From positions 285 through 7,433 of the forward strand of contig DBDL01000186.1 of assembly GCA_002293545.1 (NCBI GenBank): a DNA stretch of 7,149 nt, in the 5' to 3' direction. A model generated the notes under the pieces. That model had not been told where the DNA came from, searched no databases, and saw only the letters and a program-made list of their open reading frames with translations. Below, piece by piece: positions 1 to 5,944 of the stretch. This stretch comes from Lachnoclostridium sp. UBA933 (GTDB lineage: Bacteria > Bacillota > Clostridia > Lachnospirales > Lachnospiraceae). How positions within the stretch are numbered: the stretch's first letter is position 1; every line of letters begins with the position of its first letter. The position numbers were made by a program, and so were the translations under genes.

Positions 1-117
1 GAGCCGTATTTGATCCAGAACGGTTTTATTGCCAGAACACCTAGAGGACGGGTAGTAACGGAAAAGACCTATCAGCATCTTGGACTCGGCGGAACCAGGC
101 AAATGAGTTTGATATAG
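1..117 (+). CDS. ruvB: RuvB, Holliday junction branch migration helicase (C-terminal fragment)
   Basis: Only the last 38 codons and a TAG stop are inside the window; the gene is cut by the left edge. The reading frame starts at base 1 and contains [18 protein letters not shown], which matches the highly conserved end of RuvB (E-P-[YF]-L-[LI]-Q-x-G-[FL]-[IL]-x-R-T-P-R-G-R). This part belongs to the C-terminal winged-helix domain that contacts DNA. RuvB is the hexameric AAA+ motor that, with RuvA, drives branch migration of Holliday junctions in recombinational repair; that role is family knowledge, since the ATPase motifs lie outside the window. No convincing intrinsic terminator follows the stop, so transcription may run on into zapA. 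Confidence 0.95.
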   Translation, partial: EPYLIQNGFIARTPRGRVVTEKTYQHLGLGGTRQMSLI

Positions 118-211
118 AAGAAAATAGGTGAATCAAACCAGTAAATGCTTTACACCCGTACTGCCTGACGTTCCTATCGAAAAGCTTTCTATTGCATTTA
201 AAAACTTATGC

Positions 212-240
212 TTGTACAATACCCATTTATCGCTTATAAT
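212..240 (+). promoter_or_regulatory. Probable sigma-A promoter for zapA
   Basis: A perfect -10 box TATAAT lies at 235-240, with TTGTAC at 212-217 exactly 17 bp upstream. The -35 box matches the TTGACA consensus at only three positions, so the call rests mostly on the -10 and spacing. Transcription would start near 247, about 35 nt before the zapA ATG. The -10 overlaps a small dyad, CTTAT-A-ATAAG (233-243), which could be an operator or simply AT-rich chance. Confidence 0.55.
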
Positions 241-268
241 AAGATAATGAATATGAGGAAAAAGTTGC

Positions 269-274
269 GGGGTG
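269..274 (+). promoter_or_regulatory. Ribosome binding site of zapA
   Basis: GGGGTG can pair with the 16S 3' end (one G:U pair) and sits 6 nt before ATG 281. This favours ATG 281 over the in-frame GTG at 272, whose own first bases form part of this site. Confidence 0.6.
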
Positions 275-280
275 CAAAAA

Positions 281-643
281 ATGAAAAGCAAAAACGATGT
301 GGAAGTATTGATAAACGGAAACAAGTATACTCTTTGCGGTTTTGAAAGCGATGAGTATTTACAGAAAGTAGCTTCCTATATCAACGAGAAATACGCAGAA
401 TTAAAACAAAAGGAATACTACCGCAGCATGGAATTGGATTTACGGAATATTTTGCTTGCCATCAATATTACGGATGATTACTTCAAAATGCAAAAAAAAA
501 GCAAGGAACAGGCAGAAGAGAGCAAAGCAAAAGACAAAACAATTTTTGATATGAAGCACGAGATTCTTTCCTTACAAAACAAAATAGAAGAATTGCAGAA
601 AACAAAGGAAAATCCGACAGGAAGCAGAAGATCGGCACGGTAG
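281..643 (+). CDS. zapA: Cell division protein ZapA
   Basis: A 120-residue protein. ZapA binds FtsZ in the cytoplasm and cross-links or stabilises protofilaments in the Z ring. Residues 1-50 or so show the ZapA head pattern: a short beta strand (VEVLINGNKYTL), then G-x-E-S-x-E-Y-L-Q-K-V-A-S-Y-I-N-x-K. The remainder is charged and helical; from about residue 65 a Lys/Glu/Gln-rich stretch with regularly spaced Leu and Ile predicts the coiled coil used for dimer/tetramer formation, and the last residues are basic and probably disordered. Length is slightly longer than the roughly 85-110 residues common in ZapA, owing to the tail. ATG 281 was chosen because homologous starts usually sit just before the first strand; GTG 272 would add three residues. 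Its own promoter and a downstream hairpin suggest it can be transcribed separately from the genes that follow. Confidence 0.9.
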   Translation: MKSKNDVEVLINGNKYTLCGFESDEYLQKVASYINEKYAELKQKEYYRSMELDLRNILLAINITDDYFKMQKKSKEQAEESKAKDKTIFDMKHEILSLQNKIEELQKTKENPTGSRRSAR

Positions 644-680
644 TATTTCGGGAATGACAAGGATATAGTTTTCTCCTTTG

Positions 681-710
681 GGACTGTATATACAGTCCTT
701 TTCTCGTTTT
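681..710 (+). terminator. Palindromic hairpin with T-tract: intrinsic terminator or attenuator
   Basis: GGACTGTATATACAGTCC (681-698) is a perfect 18-bp palindrome that can fold as a 7-bp stem with an ATAT loop, followed directly by TTTTCTCGTTTT (699-710). It begins 37 nt after the zapA stop and ends 24 nt before the U32 start. The stem is only about 57% G+C and the T-tract is broken by C and G, so termination is likely partial. No good promoter is visible between it and the next gene, so downstream genes would depend on read-through. Confidence 0.6.
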
Positions 711-724
711 AAACCTATACAAAA

Positions 725-730
725 AGGAAG
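725..730 (+). promoter_or_regulatory. Ribosome binding site deciding the U32 start
   Basis: AGGAAG lies 4 nt before ATG 735. An in-frame TTG at 678 would give a 19-residue longer protein, but it has no comparable site, would place coding sequence across the hairpin, and the extra residues precede the conserved family start (ILAPGS). Confidence 0.75.
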
Positions 731-734
731 CGTT

Positions 735-3188
735 ATGAAAACAGTAGAGATTTTAGCACCGGGGAGTTCTTACGAAGCAATCAAAGCGGAGATTCACGCC
801 GGAGCGGATGCGGTATATGCCGGAGCAGAAAAATTCGGCGCCCGTGCGTATGCCGAAAATTTAACATGGGAACAATGGAAAGATGCCATTGATTTTGTCC
901 ATCTATACGGGAAAAGGATATATCTGACGATTAATACACTGCTGAATGACGAAGAACTTGAAGAAATGTTGTTTCCTATGGTACTGCCGTTATATGAGCA
1001 CGGATTGGATGCAGTAATTGTACAGGATGCCGGTGCCGCGGCATATTTACATGAGGCATTTCCGGATCTGGATATTCATTCCAGTACACAGATGGGAATC
1101 GGAGATGCAAAAAGTGCGGAGCTGTTTCAGCCGTATGGCATAAAAAGAGTAGTATTACCGAGAGAACTGACAATACATCAGATTAAGGCATTTTGCGGGC
1201 AATCGGATAGGGAAGCCGAAGTTTTTGTTCACGGAGCCTTGTGTTATTGTTTTTCCGGATGGTGTCTGATGAGCAGTATTATCGGGGGAAGAAGCGGAAA
1301 CAGGGGAGTATGTGCCCAGCCGTGCAGAATGCTTTATATGGTGAAACAGGGCGGACAGGCTTCCCGCAGATACTATCTCAGTCCGAAAGACTTATGCACC
1401 CTGGAAAACATACCGGAGCTTGCCGATGCGGGAGTTCATGCATTTAAAATTGAGGGCAGGATGAAAAGTACGGAGTATGGAGCGTTTGTCACTCATTTAT
1501 ACCGAAAGTATCTGGATTTGTATTATCAGGAAGGGAAAGACGGGTTTCAGCGAGAAATTCATAAAACAGACGGAGCATTTCAGAAAGACATATGTCATGC
1601 ACAGGATGTTTATAACCGGGGGGGCTTTTGTAAAGGATACCTGTTTGAAAAGGAAAAAAGCAATATCCTTTTTCCTTTACGGAATCATCATTTTGGCGTC
1701 AAAATCGGAGAAGTGCGGAGCATTAAAAAGAATACGGCGGCGATTCGTCTGGAAAAGGATATTTCCTGTCAGGATATTTTGGAGTTCCGTAACAAGGATG
1801 GAACCAGAGAATATGAATATACCGTAAAAGACGGAAAAAAGGCAGGCAGTACCGTAAGCGCCAGATTTTCATATAAAAAAAGTATAGATAAAGATATGGA
1901 GGTTTACCGGACAAGAAATAATGCATTATTGGAAAGCATCCGCAGTATGCCGGAGAAAAAAATAATTCTGGACGGACAGTTGGAGCTTAGAATCGGTAAA
2001 AAAGCTTACTTTACTGTTTGTAAGAAAGATGCTGACGGGAAATCAGCTTACTTTACTGTTTGTGAGAAAGATACCGACGGAAAATCAGACAATACTATTT
2101 GTGCGGAGGGAGATATTATCGGGAGTGCAGAAAATCATCCGACGGAAGAAAGTGAAATAATAAAGCACTTGAGGCGAACCGGCGGGACGAGTTATGAATT
2201 TGATCAAATAAACGTGATCAAGGATGAAAATATCTTTTACCCGTTAAGCCAGTGCAATCAATTGAGAAGAAACGCGTTGAATGCATGGGAAACAAACATA
2301 TTATCAAAAAAACGGAAAATACATCAGAAGAAGAAACCGCCGGCAGTTACCGCCGCGCAAGCTGCCGTCACCCCGGAGATAATCGTAAGCGTATGTACGC
2401 CGGAGCAATACGGAGAAGCCCTAAAGCATCAAGGTATTACGACAATACTCTGTCAGCTTGAATATTTTTCAGAGCCGGATTGGCATATGCTGATGGGAGA
2501 AATCCAGCAGAGCGGAAAAAAGGCCGCCTACTCGTTTCCCCGTATATGGGAGTATGGTTATTTTGATAAAGAATCTTTTCTTCAATACGAAACAATACCA
2601 AGGGGCGCTGTTCCTGTTGTGAATTCATGGAAAATGTGGTCTTTTTTAAAGGAGCAGAACAGGCACCGGAAGGTAATAACCGATTCCAATCTTTATGTGA
2701 CCAACCATCGAGCATGGGAGGTATATAAAGATTTTGGAGCAGAGGGCTTCACCGTTCCGCTTGATGCCTCGAAGCAGGATAAAGCGGTATTCGGTAATTT
2801 GGGCGGAGTAGTAACCGTATATGGGAAAATACCGGTAATGATAACAAAAGCATGTTTATCTGATTATTTAAGTAAAAATGCTGACGGTTATCAAGATGAT
2901 AACGGTTATCAAGAGTATTATAAGAATCAAGACCATGCCAATAATCAAGAGAACAACAAGAACCAAGACCGTATCGGCATTCAAGAGCGCAATCGAAATC
3001 AAAATATAATGATAGAAAATGCAAAAAAAGATAAGTTTTTTGTGGTAAAACATTGTAAATCCTGTTACAATACAATTTATACTGAAAAGGCATATACGGA
3101 TTCTATCAGGTATCCCAAAATGAGGTTTGATTTTATTGATGAAAAGATACCCAAAATGAAAGAGGTGTTACGGCGTTGGAAAATTTAA
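735..3188 (+). CDS. U32 family protein (collagenase-like; RlhA/TrhP/UbiU superfamily), long form with repeat inserts
   Basis: An 817-residue protein, longer than the 400-450 of TrhP-type and about 650 of RlhA-type members. The N-terminus (ILAPGSSYEAIKAEIHAGAD) is the typical first strand-helix of the U32 barrel. Residues 162-180 fit the U32 signature E-x-F-x2-G-[SA]-[LIVM]-C-x4-G-x-C-x-[LIVM]-S exactly, followed by GGRSGNRGVCAQPCR. Cysteines 170, 177, 193, 197 and 221 are candidates for the [4Fe-4S] ligands known in UbiU/UbiV. KDLCTLENIPEL and FKIEGRMKSTEY are further family landmarks. A DUF3656-like segment follows (about 340-560, ending QLRRNALNAWE), then a second module ending in CKSCYNTIY. 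Characterised relatives hydroxylate rRNA, tRNA or ubiquinone precursors; proteolysis is poorly supported. Substrate here is unknown. Two oddities: a 14-residue tandem duplication (424-451) and a 42-residue Gln/Asn repeat (718-759). The stop overlaps ftsW by 13 nt. Confidence 0.88.
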   Translation: MKTVEILAPGSSYEAIKAEIHAGADAVYAGAEKFGARAYAENLTWEQWKDAIDFVHLYGKRIYLTINTLLNDEELEEMLFPMVLPLYEHGLDAVIVQDAGAAAYLHEAFPDLDIHSSTQMGIGDAKSAELFQPYGIKRVVLPRELTIHQIKAFCGQSDREAEVFVHGALCYCFSGWCLMSSIIGGRSGNRGVCAQPCRMLYMVKQGGQASRRYYLSPKDLCTLENIPELADAGVHAFKIEGRMKSTEYGAFVTHLYRKYLDLYYQEGKDGFQREIHKTDGAFQKDICHAQDVYNRGGFCKGYLFEKEKSNILFPLRNHHFGVKIGEVRSIKKNTAAIRLEKDISCQDILEFRNKDGTREYEYTVKDGKKAGSTVSARFSYKKSIDKDMEVYRTRNNALLESIRSMPEKKIILDGQLELRIGKKAYFTVCKKDADGKSAYFTVCEKDTDGKSDNTICAEGDIIGSAENHPTEESEIIKHLRRTGGTSYEFDQINVIKDENIFYPLSQCNQLRRNALNAWETNILSKKRKIHQKKKPPAVTAAQAAVTPEIIVSVCTPEQYGEALKHQGITTILCQLEYFSEPDWHMLMGEIQQSGKKAAYSFPRIWEYGYFDKESFLQYETIPRGAVPVVNSWKMWSFLKEQNRHRKVITDSNLYVTNHRAWEVYKDFGAEGFTVPLDASKQDKAVFGNLGGVVTVYGKIPVMITKACLSDYLSKNADGYQDDNGYQEYYKNQDHANNQENNKNQDRIGIQERNRNQNIMIENAKKDKFFVVKHCKSCYNTIYTEKAYTDSIRYPKMRFDFIDEKIPKMKEVLRRWKI
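2004..2087 (+). repeat. Two-copy 42-bp in-frame tandem duplication in the U32 gene
   Basis: Copies 2004-2045 and 2046-2087 are identical at 38 of 42 positions and encode AYFTVCKKDADGKS and AYFTVCEKDTDGKS. The copies are immediately adjacent and keep the frame. High DNA identity points to a fairly recent duplication. It lies in the DUF3656-like segment. Confidence 0.92.
2886..3011 (+). repeat. 18-bp minisatellite, seven units, encoding a Gln-centred hexapeptide
   Basis: Seven consecutive 18-bp units start at 2886, 2904, 2922, 2940, 2958, 2976 and 2994. Each has CAA as its third codon; the first six share CAAGA at fixed position (2892 and every 18 bp). The encoded units are GYQDDN, GYQEYY, KNQDHA, NNQENN, KNQDRI, GIQERN and RNQNIM, i.e. 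roughly x-[YNI]-Q-[DEN]-x-x. Unit divergence is considerable, so the array is older than the 42-bp duplication upstream. Confidence 0.93.
3161..3167 (+). promoter_or_regulatory. Ribosome binding site supporting the ftsW TTG start
   Basis: AGAGGTG lies 8 nt before TTG 3176, inside the end of the U32 gene. It is the strongest Shine-Dalgarno match near the start and makes the uncommon TTG initiation credible; no in-frame ATG is nearby before the first membrane helix. Confidence 0.75.
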
Positions 3189-4498
3189 TCATTCAGATTT
3201 CAAAATATGTCTTGATGATCTTATTTACGATTTATACATTTTATTGCTTTCGTGTATTTGCCGTAAAAAACAAAAACAGACAGAATCGGATTTTCCGCGG
3301 GCAAAGAACACTTACGCTATTAATCCACCTGCTTTGTACGGCTCTTTTATTTATGAATACAAAAAATGTTTCGGTACTCATTTTAGGAGCATTGCAAATC
3401 GTTTTTTATTTAGTATGCGTCAAGCTCTACCAAATGTTTTATAAAGGGCTTTCCAAGTTGATTCTGAATAATATGATGATGTGTATGATGATTGGATTTA
3501 TTATGCTGGAGCGGCTGGCAATTGAGCAAACGGTAAAACAGTTTGTTTTGGCGGCCGCGGCCGCAGGGATTTGTCTGTTTGTTCCTCTTTTTATCCATCG
3601 TTTTACCTTTTGGGAACGGTTGGGCTGGCAATATGCGGCTGCCGGTATTTTATTATTACTGCTTGTCTTTGTGATTGGTCAGGAAAAATACGGGGCGGCT
3701 AACTGGGTTGAATTCGGGGGGGTTGGCTTTCAGCCTTCCGAGTTCGTCAAAATTATTTATGTGTTTTTTATTGCCGCTGTCCTGTCTAAGAGCAGGAGCT
3801 TTAAAGAAATATTAATGATTACGGGTGTGGCAGGGATTCATGTAATCATTTTAGTCTTAGAAAAAGATTTAGGGGCGGCACTTATCTTCTTTGTGACCTA
3901 TCTGATGATGTTGTATATCGGGACAGAAAAGCTTGCGTATTTATTGGTCGGTTTCGGAGGGGGAACGGCGGCGGCGGTCGGAGCATATCATGTCTTTTCT
4001 CATGTCAGGGTCCGGGTGGTTGCGTGGCGTGATCCGTGGAGTGTCATTGATGCGGAAGGATATCAGATTGCACAATCACTTTTTGCATTGGGAAACGGAG
4101 GATGGGACGGAACAGGACTGAATAGGGGACTGCCGGAAAGCATTCCGGTCGTGGAAAGCGACTTTGTATTTGCCGCCATTTCCGAAGAGCTGGGAGCAAT
4201 TTTTGCCATCTGCCTGATCCTTGTCTATCTGAGCAGTTATATTATGTTTGTAAACATCGCATTAAAAATGAAAAAGGAATTTTATAAACTGACGGCGTTT
4301 GGTTTAAGCGTCATATTTATATTTCAGGTTCTTTTATGCGTGGGCGGTGTGGTGAAATTCATTCCGTCTACCGGCTTGACCTTGCCGCTTATTAGTAACG
4401 GAGGCAGTTCCATCGTTTCCACGATCGTTATTTTCAGCGTGATTCAGGGGATGTATATTCTAAATGAAAAAGGGGTAAATGAGAGTGAACGAAAATAA
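3176..4498 (+). CDS. FtsW/RodA/SpoVE-family SEDS peptidoglycan glycosyltransferase
   Basis: A 440-residue polytopic membrane protein. SEDS proteins polymerise lipid II into glycan strands at the outer face of the membrane and act with a cognate class B PBP. Landmarks in order: several hydrophobic N-terminal helices (from about residue 10 to 168), GAANWVEFGGVGFQPSEFVKI with the conserved QPSE at 186-189, the loop motif RVVAWRDPW, GYQIAQSLFALGNGG, then LPESIPVVESDFVFAAISEE where D329 matches the essential SEDS aspartate, and finally IPSTGLTLPLISNGGSS (NGGSS at 408-412). About ten or more membrane segments are visible, with extra N-terminal hydrophobic sequence before the SEDS core. It starts with TTG inside the end of the U32 gene and overlaps the PBP gene by 20 nt, which suggests translational coupling. 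Whether it serves division (FtsW), elongation (RodA) or sporulation (SpoVE) cannot be told from sequence alone; zapA nearby mildly favours division. Confidence 0.93.
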   Translation: MENLIIQISKYVLMILFTIYTFYCFRVFAVKNKNRQNRIFRGQRTLTLLIHLLCTALLFMNTKNVSVLILGALQIVFYLVCVKLYQMFYKGLSKLILNNMMMCMMIGFIMLERLAIEQTVKQFVLAAAAAGICLFVPLFIHRFTFWERLGWQYAAAGILLLLLVFVIGQEKYGAANWVEFGGVGFQPSEFVKIIYVFFIAAVLSKSRSFKEILMITGVAGIHVIILVLEKDLGAALIFFVTYLMMLYIGTEKLAYLLVGFGGGTAAAVGAYHVFSHVRVRVVAWRDPWSVIDAEGYQIAQSLFALGNGGWDGTGLNRGLPESIPVVESDFVFAAISEELGAIFAICLILVYLSSYIMFVNIALKMKKEFYKLTAFGLSVIFIFQVLLCVGGVVKFIPSTGLTLPLISNGGSSIVSTIVIFSVIQGMYILNEKGVNESERK

Positions 4499-5924
4499 TG
4501 AGGCAAATGTAAATGACAATAATAAAAGAAACCGGGAGATGACAGTGGTAACGTATCTCGTTCTTATTTTATTTCTCGTTATGATTGGTTATATCGCTAA
4601 ATTTTTACTGGGTAATACCAATGAGCTTTTAAGCAATAATAAAAATATGCGGCAGAACTTATTGGAAAAGACAATTACCAAAGGTTCTATTTTGGCAAAT
4701 GACGGTAAAGTGCTGGCAAAGACAGAAACAAACGGAAAAGGGAAAGAATCAAGAGTCTATCCCTACGACGGTTTGTTCGCTCACGTAGTCGGACGTACAA
4801 AAAACGGAAAAACAGGACTGGAGCGGTCGGAAAGCTATACGATGCTGACAACGAATGTCAATCCGCTGTACAGTATGGTAAATGAAATAAAAGGGGTGAA
4901 AAATCCAGGGAATCATGTCGTTACTACGCTGGATGTCAGTTTGCAGAAAGCAGCCTCCGCAGGGATTGGTGATCGGAAAGGCGCCGTCATTGTGATGGAA
5001 GCGGATACCGGTAAAATACTGGCGATGGTATCAAAACCGACTTATAATCCAAATCAAATCATGGCGGACTGGAACCGTTTACTGAAAGATAAAGGAGAAG
5101 AATCGGCATTATATAACCGTGTGACACAGGGGCTGTATCCTCCGGGTTCTACGTTTAAACTGGTAACAGCATTGGAATTTATGCGTGAGCAGGAGAATCC
5201 GGAGAAATTCCGGTATCAATGCACGGGCTCAATCGGAACCGGACCGGATAAGCTTCATTGCTATAACAGGAAAGTACACGGAGAGGTATCGCTGGAATCC
5301 GCGGTTGCGCTTTCATGTAATACGGCATTTGCCAAAATAGGAACCGGACTGGACATAAAAAAATGGAGCAATCTATGTCAGTCACTGTACTTTGGGAAAA
5401 AAATCCCGTTTGAGCTGGATCAAAGCGTGTCAAGGTTTGAGTTGTCGGAATCGGATTCCGCCGCCATGATTCGTCAGACCGCATTCGGGCAGGGGAATAC
5501 ACTGGTAACGCCGTTACAGAATATCCTGCTTACAGCCGCGGCATGCAATAACGGAACCGTTATGAAACCATACCTGGTCGATCATGTCGAAGATTCCTCC
5601 GGAAACATAATAAAAGAAAATAAACCGCAGTCCCTTTCGGAAGTCATTACGAAAAAGGAATCGAAGAAATTAATGCAGATGATGGAGGCAACTGTTTCTT
5701 ACGGCACGGCATCCGCATTGAAAGGCAGGAGCTATCGTGCGGGGGGCAAGACAGGCTCGGCGGAGTTTAAGCTGAAATCAAGTGATTCCCACGCATGGTT
5801 TGTCGGTTTTGCCGAAAAAGGAAAGAAAAAAATTGCAGTAAGCATTATCGTAGAAGCCGCAGGCACGGGAAGCGAGTATGCCGTACCGGTTGCAAGGGAT
5901 ATCTTTGATGCTTATTTTGATTGA
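4479..5924 (+). CDS. Class B penicillin-binding protein (peptidoglycan DD-transpeptidase), short PbpA-like form
   Basis: A 481-residue bitopic membrane enzyme that cross-links peptidoglycan made by its SEDS partner. An Asn-rich cytoplasmic tail (residues 1-20) precedes one membrane helix (about 23-44). A short pedestal follows with the class B pattern TKGSILANDGKVLA and GKTGLE. The transpeptidase domain (about 165-481) has all three active-site motifs: STFK with nucleophile S224, SCN at 279-281 and KTG at 424-426. Family landmarks also include QGLYPPGSTFK, GQGNTLVTPLQ and AWFVGFA. It is shorter than FtsI/PBP2 types of 600-700 residues and lacks PASTA domains, resembling mycobacterial and clostridial PbpA proteins. 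The start overlaps ftsW by 20 nt. AAGGGG (4470-4475) lies 3 nt before ATG 4479 but 9 nt before an in-frame GTG at 4485, so the true start may be GTG, two residues later. Confidence 0.94.
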   Translation: MRVNENNEANVNDNNKRNREMTVVTYLVLILFLVMIGYIAKFLLGNTNELLSNNKNMRQNLLEKTITKGSILANDGKVLAKTETNGKGKESRVYPYDGLFAHVVGRTKNGKTGLERSESYTMLTTNVNPLYSMVNEIKGVKNPGNHVVTTLDVSLQKAASAGIGDRKGAVIVMEADTGKILAMVSKPTYNPNQIMADWNRLLKDKGEESALYNRVTQGLYPPGSTFKLVTALEFMREQENPEKFRYQCTGSIGTGPDKLHCYNRKVHGEVSLESAVALSCNTAFAKIGTGLDIKKWSNLCQSLYFGKKIPFELDQSVSRFELSESDSAAMIRQTAFGQGNTLVTPLQNILLTAAACNNGTVMKPYLVDHVEDSSGNIIKENKPQSLSEVITKKESKKLMQMMEATVSYGTASALKGRSYRAGGKTGSAEFKLKSSDSHAWFVGFAEKGKKKIAVSIIVEAAGTGSEYAVPVARDIFDAYFD

Positions 5925-5944
5925 TAAGCCGGAAGATATTGGAA

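Noticed and set aside
141..153. GTAAA-TGC-TTTAC hairpin after ruvB as a terminator
   Set aside because: Only 5 bp, AT-rich, and not followed by a T-tract.
681..698. The palindrome as a LexA/SOS box, tempting because ruvB lies upstream
   Set aside because: It has CTGT-N4-ACAG, not the CTGT-N8-ACAG of enterobacterial LexA boxes nor the CGAAC-N4-GTTCG type of Firmicutes, and it is after zapA, not before ruvB.
678..734. TTG 678 as the U32 start, giving a 19-residue N-terminal extension
   Set aside because: The extension covers the palindrome and T-tract, lacks a ribosome binding site, and precedes the conserved family start, while ATG 735 has AGGAAG 4 nt upstream.
2886..3011. The 18-bp array as a CRISPR
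   Set aside because: Units are contiguous with no spacers, too short for CRISPR repeats, and in frame within a gene.
2749..3093. Minus-strand open frames across the Gln/Asn repeat region
   Set aside because: They are antisense shadows created by the 18-bp periodicity; the plus-strand frame continues with conserved U32 sequence on both sides.
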